Source: Diogma glabrata
Lineage: Eukaryota > Arthropoda > Insecta > Diptera > Cylindrotomidae
Length of the DNA stretch: 64,000 bases
Reading direction: 5' to 3'
Assembly: GCA_963693315.1 (NCBI GenBank)
Contig: OY856186.1
Coordinates: 301,634,174 to 301,698,173 of the forward strand
The translations under genes were made by a program, and so were the position numbers. The notes under the pieces are model-generated. The model searched no databases, was not told the origin of the DNA, and saw only the letters and a program-made list of their open reading frames with translations. The first letter of the stretch is position 1. Every line of letters starts with the position of its first letter. Shown here in pieces: positions 9,886 through 20,389 of the stretch.

Positions 9886-12815
9886 ACGAATAACAAGTAA
9901 TATTTTCATTTCATTCTCACGTCATTCTCATTCCCACCTTTTCACACATGAGAATACGTGAGAATAGTCTCATCAAACCTGCTGTCATCCTCAGTCCTCA
10001 CACATTTCGTTCCCATTAAGAATTTTCTTGGAATTTGTATAAGCATTCATGAGAATATTCTCACCGAAATAGTCGCATTCTGTAGATTTATTTCGTTTAT
10101 TTCGTTGTTTAAAATAGAAAACTGTTTTACAATGTTTTCGCCTAGTTTTTCAGAGGCACAAAATTAATACGCCTCAACACTGTATATAATTTGTAAATGC
10201 TTGTGAGCTTAAAAAGTGATTTTGGTGAGTAGAAATTGAAAATGAATCTTTTTGTTTCTAAAAATAGCTACAATTTTAAATAAAAATATTGGCAATACTG
10301 ATGCAAAGGCTGATGTGTAGAAACAATTTAAGAGCTATAGGCTCCAAAATTTGGAAAACACATCGCGACAAAAAAATCGAAAAGCTCGATGTTATAATTA
10401 GGAAAACAGGATTTCTTCGATTTTTTTATAATGAAATATTTGCGTTGTCTCAATCGAATTGGAACATAAAGAAATTGATTTTAATAGACAGTTTGCAACA
10501 TCAATCAAACAAAATTTACTTGAAATGTGAAGCAAAAGCTGCCTTTTAAGAATGTGCTTTCGAAAAATATTTCATTAAATTGTAGTTCCAGCCTTAAGCG
10601 AACACAAACACGCAATAATACCATCCCAAACCTAGAAATTTCATTATCTTTAAATAAAAGATTTTCTATTGTACCAAAAAAAATTATTATTGAAATTCCA
10701 TTTTAAAATTCCATTCCCTTATAAAATGAACACAACAAATACAAAAAGAAACAAAACTTTCTATTTCCAATTTATTAAATTATCCAACTTTTTTAAACTT
10801 GAACATCTACGCTCCTAGAATTTTTACTCGTTCACAACCATTAACAAAATAATTCACAATACAGTCAGGAAACCAAACTGGCATATGATGAGGGAAAAAG
10901 ATTGGAAATCAATTTTTTTTAAATAATACCCTAAATTTCCGTGGGGATAGCATAATTAAATTATAAGGTTCAATATTCATGAAGATCAAAAACGAAGAAG
11001 AGGAAAATTTTCAGAAAAATTAAAATACGATTTTCTTAAGAAAAAAAAATTAAGAAAAAGGTTTAATTTTTACTTAAGTTTAAGACCAATTTATAATTTT
11101 TTTCACTTGATAAAAGTTATTTTTGGTTTAAAAGAATCGGAATGAGATGATTCTGATTTCAATTGATGGTCCTACTTAAAATTTAAATTTTGTTGTGTTA
11201 GTATTTAAATTAGTTAAATTTTAATTCAGCTATTAATTCGTTTTTTAATTTGATACATTCAGTAAGAACTGTTATTTCTCGAAAACTTGACAGTTTTACT
11301 GATAAAATAGAATAAATGTTTTCGAGAAAGCTAAGGTAAACTGGGAATATGCCTTTTGTAGAGCAAATAAAAATATTTTTAATGATTTTATTCAAGAATT
11401 CAGATAGAATTCAGAGAATTCACTAGTGATTTTCAACAGTGTGGTGAAACATATGGAGGAGAGAGCTAAGCTATAGAATTGAGGAGAGAGCTGAACCGTC
11501 GAAAAAACTAGTGTTAAATGATTTACACAGACTCAGATTAAAAAATCTGCTACAAACATTTCCTATTAGGTGTTACTTTGTTTTTGTTATATTTTTGTTT
11601 ATTCAGGTGTTTGGTATTCTTTTAGTTGAGCTATTTTCTCTAAAGAATATTTTCTAAAACGATGATTCTTTGGGACATAACCACTCCATAATCGTCACAA
11701 TATAAATGTTTTTATAGATTGATTATTTAAAAAATGTTGATATGGTTTTTAAAAAATTTTCTATTTTTTATGATTGAAAATTTTAATTTTAATGCGCTTT
11801 TCTTTTGAGAATCACAAATGTTTGTGTAATCGATACAAATCTATTGTGTGTACAAAAACAATACGCACTAGTAGCACAATATATTTATTGCACACTGAAC
11901 AATCCGTAGTTATCGTTATCATAAAAGTTTTCGTTAATAAATATTAAGGCCGACTCTCTCATATTATTTTCAAAATTCTATGTAGAATGAATATCATAAT
12001 AAAATTAAATAACATCTATAAATTATATCTTTTTTAACCATGACAACATAATAAAAAAGCAAAATTTTGTTTTCTTGGATTCTAAACCTGTTTAGGATTT
12101 CGTACTTTAAAAAATTAAGAACGGAAAACTTCGACGTGCATTCGAATTTCAAACGATTTTCATGCAAACTATGGTACCACTCCACAATCCGGGCCCCTCA
12201 TTCTGACATTTTTTTTTGGGAGTTTATGCTTAAACAAGATAAAAATGTTAAAGCAGTACCCCCAAAATGTCCCCGGGCTTCGAGATACAGCCCTTCTAAA
12301 AATGAAATTCCTATACAAAATTACAATTTTTATATAATGACATCCCTACAAATTTTTGTCATTATTTACTTAAAACATATCTTAATTTTATATATTTTAT
12401 ATAAAATTGAAAGAAAACACTTACCTGATATACACAAAATACATTTCATGCACTGTCACTTAATTTTAATAATTTATTTTGAATTTTAAAAACACTACAT
12501 TTTTTACTATTTTTTATTTAAATTATAAACAACAAATGTCAAATTTTTTATGAATTCCATGGAAGAATTTATAGATGTGAAAACCTTAACTTATTTCAAT
12601 TCGCCTAAATGTCATTTTTTTATTTTTTTTTATAAAACTATCCACTAAGCTTTTTGTTACTAGTAACTTGTCCTTAGTGTTTTGTTTATAAGAGCATAGA
12701 ATTATTTCTTCTAACGCCATTAGATAATTATTATATAGATCGATAGAAGTGGTAACTCACAATAAGACTTGTTATGTGTTTGTCTTTATTATATCTGAAA
12801 AGACAGATTACATTG
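9886..12815. other. No gene seen
   Basis: About 2.9 kb of AT-rich sequence. Short open frames (for example 10289-10549 plus and 12067-12489 plus) lack recognisable domains. GAGAAT/ATTCTC-rich short repeats occur at about 9920-10060. Nothing else is supportable. Confidence 0.4.
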
Positions 12816-13111
<296 letters not shown>

Positions 13112-13235
13112 CTGGTCGTTAAAAACTAAATTTCCGAGACGCCCCCTAGAAAAATTCTTTGGGGTCAAAAAACCCCAACGGCACTATTTTTTTTTTTTTA
13201 AATCAAAAGAACACGTGCGCAAAATCGTTGAAGTT

Positions 13236-13435
13236 NNNNNNNNNNNNNNNNNNNNNNNNNNNNNNNNNNNNNNNNNNNNNNNNNNNNNNNNNNNNNNNNN
13301 NNNNNNNNNNNNNNNNNNNNNNNNNNNNNNNNNNNNNNNNNNNNNNNNNNNNNNNNNNNNNNNNNNNNNNNNNNNNNNNNNNNNNNNNNNNNNNNNNNNN
13401 NNNNNNNNNNNNNNNNNNNNNNNNNNNNNNNNNNN
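13236..13435. other. Assembly gap (200 N)
   Basis: Exactly 200 undetermined bases, a conventional fixed-size gap, so the real distance is unknown. It lies between the TA microsatellite and the satellite array, both hard to assemble. Confidence 0.99.
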
Positions 13436-13699
13436 TCATATGAAAGGGATTTATTTCAGTATTCCATAATAATTTATTTTGGAATTTTACACCTCACCCT
13501 TTTTTGTATAATTTTGAATAATGACGTTTTTTTCGCGTTTTCTTACCTCGATTAGCTCCGAACCTATCAGATCGAAAATTTTCAAATGTACTTGGAATGA
13601 TAGAAAAATTAGTGCGTTTTTAATAAACAATATAAAAAAGTGTCATATTTCCATACTTAGATTTATTAAGGGGGTGGAAATGAGGAGGGGTAAAAACAC

Positions 13700-15410
13700 T
13701 ATTTAAAATGTGGTCAAGTGGGGTGTCATTTGAAAGAGCACTTAATTTAAAAAACAAAGCAATTTTTTTTAGAATTTTGCGATGCCCAGGTTTTGAGATA
13801 TTGTCAAAAAAGTGCGAATTAAGACCGTTCCCCCCACCCCTACATTTCGACACTGATTGACAGAAAAATTTGTAAAAATTCACAGAGTTAGGAAATTTGC
13901 TAAATTTTGTACGAAAACTATAGCGAAGTCTCCAATAATTATATTTCTGTGTGTTTAGAGGACCGGTGTAGAGGGGGTAAAGAAAAAACTTTTTTTTACC
14001 CAAGCGAGTGGGGTGTCATTTGATAGAGCACCTAATTTGGAATTCGCTGCAATTTTTTTTAGAATTTTGCGGTGGCCAGTTTTTGAGTTATTGTCGAAAA
14101 AGTGCGAAGTCCAGACCGTTCCCCCCCATGCGTTTCGACACTGGTCGACAGAAAAATTTGTAAAAATTCACAGAGTTAGGAAATTTGTTAAGTTTTGTAC
14201 GAAAACTATAGCGAAGTCTCCAATAATTATATTTCTGTGTGTTTAGAGGACCGGGGTAGAGGAGGTAAAAAAAAACTTTTTTTTACCCAAGCGAGTGGGG
14301 TGTCATTTGAAAGAGCATCTAATTTGAAATTTGTTGCAGTTTTTTTTAGAATTTTGCGGTGCCCAGTTTTTGAGATATTATCGAAAAAGTGCAAAGTCCT
14401 GACCGTTCCCCCCCCCCATGCGTTTTGACACTGATTGACAGAAAAATTTGTAAAAATTCACAGAGTTAGGAAATTTGCTAAACTTTGTACGAAAACTATA
14501 GCGAAGTCTCCAATAATTATATTTCTGTGTGTTTAGAGGACCGGGGTAGAGGGGGTAAAAAAAAACTTTTTTTGACCCAAGTGAGTGGGGTGTCATTTGA
14601 AAGAGCACCTAATTTGCAATTTGTTGCAGTTTTCTTTAGAATTTTGCGGTGCCCAGCTTTTGAGATATTATCGAAAAAGTGCAAAGTCCTGACCGTTCCC
14701 CCCCCATGCGTTTTGACACTGATTGACAGAAAAATTTGTAAAAATTCACAGAGTTAGGAAATTTGCTAAATTTTGTACGAAAACTATAGCGAAGTCTCCA
14801 ATAATTATATTTCTGTGTGTTTAGACGACCGGGGTAAAGGGGGTAAAAAAAAACTTTTTTTTACCCAAGTGAGTGGGGTGTCATTTGAAAGAGCACCTAA
14901 TTTGGAATTTGTTGCAGTTTTTTTAGAATTTTGCGGTGCCCAGTTTTTGAGATATTATCGAAAAAGTGCAAAATTCAGACTGTTCCCCCCCCATACGTTT
15001 CGACCCTGATTGACAGAAAAATTTGTAAAAATTCACAGAGCTAGGAAATTTGCTAAATTTTGTATGAAAACTATAGCGAAGTCTCCAATAATTATATTTC
15101 TGTGTGTTTAGAGGACCGGGGTAGAGGGGGTAAAAAAAACTTTTTTTGACCCAAGCGAGTGGGGTGTCATTTGAAAGAAGGTCTAATTCAGAATTCGTTG
15201 CAATTTTTTTAGAATTTTTCGGTGCCCAGTTTTTGAGTTATTGTGAAAAAAGTGCAAAATTCACACCGTTCCCCCCCATACGTTTCGATACTGGTAGACA
15301 GAAAAATTTGTAAAAATTCACAGAGTTAGGTAATTTGGTAAATTTTGTACAAAAACTATAGCGAAGTCTCCAATAATTATATTTCTGTGTTTAGAAGACC
15401 GGGGTAGAGG
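13700..15410. repeat. ~288-bp satellite array, left part
   Basis: Tandem units in which the landmark GTGGGGTGTC recurs at 13718, 14008, 14295, 14585, 14873 and 15159, giving periods of 290, 287, 290, 288 and 286 bp. Each unit contains a C-run (CCGTTCCCCCCC), the block TTTGTAAAAATTCACAGAG and the block CCAATAATTATATTTCTG. Length variation sits mainly in homopolymers. The first unit is degenerate on its left side. Open frames of ~75-90 codons within units follow from base composition. The array is interrupted at 15410 by a Ty3/gypsy insertion and resumes at 24749. Confidence 0.9.
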
Positions 15411-16825
15411 TGTAAATGACTGTAAAAAAAAAAACCAATTACAGTCATTCACAGAAAAATTTTTTTATCACCTGATTTTTTTTGTTTGTTTGCACTGGTT
15501 TTTTGCTCGGTTGCCGACTAATTCAGGGAGACGTGGTAGTGGGATATTCAGTGCACCAGGTGATCTGGAATGAGCAAAGGGGGAAAAAAAATTGCCTAAT
15601 GATTATACTTACATATTACACTCGGGTTCACCTATCTCTCTCTATCTCACAAACAAAATTTAATCTAGAACATTATAGGACATCTAGAACATTATGAAAG
15701 AAAAAAAAAGACAATATTCGATGGCATAATTTTTCTTTTGGTTTATTTTTCACAGAAATTCAATATACTTTTTGTTTCCTTTGAGAATTTACATTTATTT
15801 AAGTTAATAAAAAAAATTATATTTAATAAGAAAGAAAATTTACTTATAATAAAAAAACTATATAATTTGGGAATCTATAAACTTAACTTACCCGCCACCT
15901 CTGTACCTATTAACTAGGGATAACAAACACAACATATATATTTTTTTCTCTTGTTCACAAATTTTCACAAAAACATACATATATATATTTTTTTTGTTTA
16001 TTCCTTTTTTTTATTTTTCTAGTTTTTTTCGTATGTCCAATTTCATTTATTATTTTTCCACTCAAAAATTATTTATTTTTCCACTCAAAAATTATTTATT
16101 TTTCCACTCAAAAATTATTTATTTTTCCACTTTCTCCCGTCCCGCGTTGATTATGTTGATTTTTTTTTATTGTATATATATCTTATGTTAATAACAGTAT
16201 AACAGCATATAACCACCTCCCGATAGCATAAAAATAAGATGTTATCAACAAGCTGTTACCACTCAAATCAATTCTTCAATGTAACTTCAACGTAACAAAT
16301 ACATAATTTGTTTTAGTACAACATACTTATAATCATAAAAGATGGAATTTGGTTTAACCTTCAAGCCACTCTTGGTTAATTTTTAATTCAAAAGAAATAA
16401 CAGCACAATGTTTTACACACAAAATATGTTTATCTATCAGAACATAATCAAAATTTAAACTATCAATTATTTGAACTTCAATAAACAAAAATAGTTTAAC
16501 AAACTTTTAATAAAATAAACCAAATAAAAATTATGTTTTAATTTAATTAATAATTTAATATATGTTGTTTTTATATTTTAAAAGATAATATAAGCGCTCG
16601 AAAGCCAAAAACTTAATGACCCTAACTTTCCAAACAAATTCAAACTCTTCCAAAAATCTGATCATTAGTTGAAAACCGTTATATCATTAATATTAATAAA
16701 TTTAAAATACTTGTTTTAATTGTTTTTTTTCCTCTTGTTTTCTTTTTTAAAGGAAAATTTAATTAACCCTTGTAGGAACCTTGTTAAATTCTGAAATGTA
16801 GCAATGCAGTAAGCTAATTGTTACA
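15411..16825 (-). repeat. Ty3/gypsy LTR (3' LTR in element sense)
   Basis: 1,415 bp, plus-strand ends TGTAAATGAC and TTGTTACA. It contains three copies of a 23-bp unit starting CCACTC (16058, 16081, 16104) and a terminal inverted pair, AATGACTGTAA at 15415-15425 with its complement at 15439-15449. Confidence 0.95.
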
Positions 16826-16948
16826 AATCGTGGGGCAGACCCAGCACCCATGAGATGTCTCAAGCCAGGTACAAAAGGATAAAATATGAGTTAATAGTAA
16901 TATAATATTAGAAACATATATTAGAAAGAAACATAAAGAAAAAAAGAT

Positions 16949-19900
16949 TTAGCGGATATCCTTTGCATGGTAAACGCCTATTATTTTACCCTTGTCATCC
17001 GTCAACTCATAAGCTACATGACCAATTCTACGCAAAACAATGGCTTTAATAAATTTTGGCGCTAGCTTTGCTGAAAATGCAGTGAGAGCATTGCTCTGCA
17101 CAAAATTTCTAGCGAAAACGGTTTGACCAGGTGCAAAAATACGAGGCCTGCTACGAAGATTGTAAATACCAACATGACGCTGATAGGCTTCACGAAGATG
17201 TTTGAGAATCTTATCTTGTACAGCAGAAAGTCTGTTTGTGACAGTCATTAGTGATGTTTGTTTATCACTTAACATGTTCAGCTCTCGCATTAGATTATAT
17301 GAGGACCCATGGCTTACCATGTGTTGTCCAAAAGCTAAGAAGTATGGCGAGAACCCTGTGGAGCTATGTATAGTATTCCTCAACGCACTGCTAATTTCAT
17401 CGATATGTCTATCCCACAGTCGGTGGTCGTCTTTGATATAGGCTCTAATAGCGGAAATGATGGTCCTATTTACCCTTTCTGAAGCATTGGATTGTGGTGA
17501 GTATTTTGGAGTGAATTGGTGGATAATTCCAAAGTTCTGTAACAGCTCAGCAAGTTGATTGGATTTGAATTGTGGACCATTATCTGACATTAGAAATTCT
17601 GGAATACCGAACACACTAAAAACTTTCTTTTTGAGAAAAGAAACGACCCCAGCAGCAGTAGCACTTTTAAATGGCTCTAGTAACACAAATTTTGTATATT
17701 GATCCAAAACAATTAAAAGGTAGGAATTGCCCAAAGTACTACGAGGATAAGGACCCAAAAAATCGATGAACAATTTTTGAAAAGGTCGAGATATTTCAAA
17801 GTATTTTCCCATTTCAGGCTGAGTTCTATAATTAGTAGCCTTAACTTGCTTACAAGTGTCACAATTTCGAATATAATTCTGTACATCACGCGCCATAGTG
17901 GCCCAATGATATTGCCTCTGTAACAGATTTAGTGTTTTTGCAACTCCTAAATGCGCACAAGAAGGTGGATTGTGTGCTTGTTTAAGTAAGCTGGGAACCA
18001 ATTTTTCGGGAATTACCAGTTTCCAATTGGAAATATCGGTATTATCATCAAAACTCGCATTTGGGAGAATATAGAGTTTATCATCAACAATTTTTAAATT
18101 AGATTTAATTGATGTATTTAATTGGATAACATTTATTCTGTCGAGGTACTTTTGGTCTTTAAAGGCGTCAGAGTCTAAGTCCACGTGTAAAGGACTAACA
18201 TGTTCATCATCTTGGCATTGATTTGATGTTTTCACAATTGCTTCCAACTCGACTCTAGACAAAACATCTGGCACTATATTTAGTGAACCTTTACGATATT
18301 CGATGTTGAAGTTGAAACCTTGGAGCTTAAGGCTCCATCTTGCAAGTCTACCAGAAAGATCACGTTGATCCATTAGCCAACGCAAACTAGAATGGTCTGT
18401 AATTATCGTAAAACGGTACCCTTCAATATACGGTCTAAATTTTTTAACACTCATAACGGCAGCTAAGCACTCAAGCTCAGTTACGCTATATTTTCGCTGT
18501 GCCGAGTTTAATTTGTGTGAAAAATAAGCGATGGGATGTTCTTCGTCCTGTTCAGACTTTTGGAAAAGTACGCTTCCAATCCCACATGAGCTAGCGTCAC
18601 ATTGTATGAAGAACGGACGACTAAAGTCAGCATTTCGGAGCACCGGTGCAGACGTCAATGCATTTTTCAGCGCTTCGAACGCATTTTGAGCTGCCTCATT
18701 CCAATTTAGCTTTTGTACTTTCTTTAGAAGATCAGTTAAAGGAACCGTAATACTTGCATACCCTGATATAAATCTTCGGTACCACCCAGCCATCCCAAGG
18801 AATCGTCGTAGCTGCCGCACTGTTTTTGGAACTGGAAAATTCGCGATCGATACCACTTTATCATTGTCGACTCTAATGACTCCATCACCAATTACATGAC
18901 CCAGGTATTTGGTCTCTTTGAGGACAAATTTACTCTTCTCGGTGTTGATAGTTAAATTTCCTGCTTTCAATAAATTTGCAACACTACTCAACAAGAACAA
19001 ATGCTCTTCCAAATCGGCTGAAACTATCAGTAAATCGTCCAAATACACAAATACCCTCTCATGTAAGTGGTATGGAATCACTTTATGCATTAACCTGCAA
19101 AGTGTTTGGGGTGCATTGCACAACCCAAAAGGCATAACCGTAAAATGGTAAAGTGGTCGACCGGGAACCGTAAAGGCTGTCTTATCCCTAGAACACATGT
19201 CAAGTGGGATTTGCCAAAAGGCATCTTTCAAATCAATGGAAGAGATATATTTAGTCTGTTCCAACCGACTCAGTAATCCGTCTATTAGTGGCAAGGGATA
19301 AGCATCCTTCACTGTGACCGCATTCACCTTTCTAGCATCAAGACATAGTCTCACACGACTATTAGCTTTCCTAACGACTGCAATGGGTGACGACCAAGAG
19401 CTTTGACTTTCTTCTATCACTCCAAGCTCTAACATCCTATCAAGTTCCTTATAAATTTCCGCTTGAACAGCTGGAGACACCGGGTAGTGCCGTTGTTTAA
19501 CTGGAGTGGCTTCACCGACATTTATGACATGAGTAACTAGGTGAGTTCTTCCTAATCTATTTTTGATTGAGCAAGGAAATTGTTCAATGATACGAGTTAG
19601 TCGATTTTCAGTATCGGAATCCAACTCATGCCGTTTTTCATCAACAATTTTAGGTAACTCTAATTTCAACTCATTTACAATAGCAGGAGCTAAACCGAAT
19701 AAATCCCAAAAGTCGATACCAAGATAGAGCGGTTGAGTTAGTCCAGGTGCAATATGCAAACGTAAAGTTTTTGTTTTTCCCATATAAGACACGGGCAAAA
19801 GTACATGACCAAAAATCCTGAGCTGTTCGCCGCTTGCGGTATTAAGATACGATGTGAGATGGTGTTTTTTGACGTTATTATCTTCTAGGAACTTTTCAGA

Positions 19901-20389
19901 TCCTGCACCTAAGACGCTAATATTAGCGCCACTGTCAAGCAGTCCAGAATAAGGTGATCCGGCTATAATAACTTCAGCATAAGGACGGTTATCGGACTCT
20001 TTGTGAAATATGGATTCGGAGATCATCTTCTTTATACCTCGCCGTAATTTCCAATATCGAACTGTTCGACTTTTCTTATTTTTATTATTTGGAAAAGTTT
20101 GGGTATACTGGTCATGAAATGTTTTTTCTATGGCAGCAGACGCATCAGAAGCGCATTGAAATGGATTTGTAGAAGACAGTAGAAAAGGGTTGTTAATATT
20201 GTTGCAGTCGCCTGCAATGTCATGACATAGGTTTGTAGTTGTTTCAGTATTTGGAATTTTGAGATAAGAACATTCTAAGAGAGATTCCGTTTCAGCTCCG
20301 GACAAGTATTGGATGCCGCTTCTTCTGTGGTTGTCCTGGAAAGGTTCATTATCGGGGAAGAAAGAATTCCAGGGGTACTTCTTTCCCAT
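16949..20389 (-). CDS. pol: Ty3/gypsy Pol polyprotein (PR-RT-RNase H-IN)
   Basis: A single open frame of 1,146 codons. Domains in order: an aspartic protease with DSGA at residues 152-155; reverse transcriptase with SSIDLKDAFWQI, MPFGLCNAP and the catalytic YLDD at about 449-452; RNase H with QCDASSCGIG and TDHSSLRWL; an integrase HHCC zinc domain (HLGVAKT ... CDTCKQVK); and the integrase core with Asp in VLDQYTKF, Asp in SDNGPQF and Glu in SNASERVNR. All catalytic residues looked for are present. Pol lies in the -1 frame relative to gag and overlaps it by 115 nt; its frame opens after a TAA just upstream of the ATG at 20389. It would make the cDNA and integrate it. The product is probably a Gag-Pol fusion, but the mechanism is not evident. 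Confidence 0.93.
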   Translation of the reverse strand: MGKKYPWNSFFPDNEPFQDNHRRSGIQYLSGAETESLLECSYLKIPNTETTTNLCHDIAGDCNNINNPFLLSSTNPFQCASDASAAIEKTFHDQYTQTFPNNKNKKSRTVRYWKLRRGIKKMISESIFHKESDNRPYAEVIIAGSPYSGLLDSGANISVLGAGSEKFLEDNNVKKHHLTSYLNTASGEQLRIFGHVLLPVSYMGKTKTLRLHIAPGLTQPLYLGIDFWDLFGLAPAIVNELKLELPKIVDEKRHELDSDTENRLTRIIEQFPCSIKNRLGRTHLVTHVINVGEATPVKQRHYPVSPAVQAEIYKELDRMLELGVIEESQSSWSSPIAVVRKANSRVRLCLDARKVNAVTVKDAYPLPLIDGLLSRLEQTKYISSIDLKDAFWQIPLDMCSRDKTAFTVPGRPLYHFTVMPFGLCNAPQTLCRLMHKVIPYHLHERVFVYLDDLLIVSADLEEHLFLLSSVANLLKAGNLTINTEKSKFVLKETKYLGHVIGDGVIRVDNDKVVSIANFPVPKTVRQLRRFLGMAGWYRRFISGYASITVPLTDLLKKVQKLNWNEAAQNAFEALKNALTSAPVLRNADFSRPFFIQCDASSCGIGSVLFQKSEQDEEHPIAYFSHKLNSAQRKYSVTELECLAAVMSVKKFRPYIEGYRFTIITDHSSLRWLMDQRDLSGRLARWSLKLQGFNFNIEYRKGSLNIVPDVLSRVELEAIVKTSNQCQDDEHVSPLHVDLDSDAFKDQKYLDRINVIQLNTSIKSNLKIVDDKLYILPNASFDDNTDISNWKLVIPEKLVPSLLKQAHNPPSCAHLGVAKTLNLLQRQYHWATMARDVQNYIRNCDTCKQVKATNYRTQPEMGKYFEISRPFQKLFIDFLGPYPRSTLGNSYLLIVLDQYTKFVLLEPFKSATAAGVVSFLKKKVFSVFGIPEFLMSDNGPQFKSNQLAELLQNFGIIHQFTPKYSPQSNASERVNRTIISAIRAYIKDDHRLWDRHIDEISSALRNTIHSSTGFSPYFLAFGQHMVSHGSSYNLMRELNMLSDKQTSLMTVTNRLSAVQDKILKHLREAYQRHVGIYNLRSRPRIFAPGQTVFARNFVQSNALTAFSAKLAPKFIKAIVLRRIGHVAYELTDDKGKIIGVYHAKDIR

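Noticed and set aside
11413..11433. GAATTCACTAGTGATT, identical to the junction sequence of a common TA-cloning vector
   Set aside because: The 16-base match does not continue into further vector sequence on either side, so chance is likelier than contamination.
14195..15009. Series of similar 75-90-codon frames (NNYISVCLEDRGRGGKKK...)
   Set aside because: They recur once per satellite unit because the unit is poor in stops in one frame. The ~288-bp period varies by indels that break any longer frame, so a protein is unlikely.
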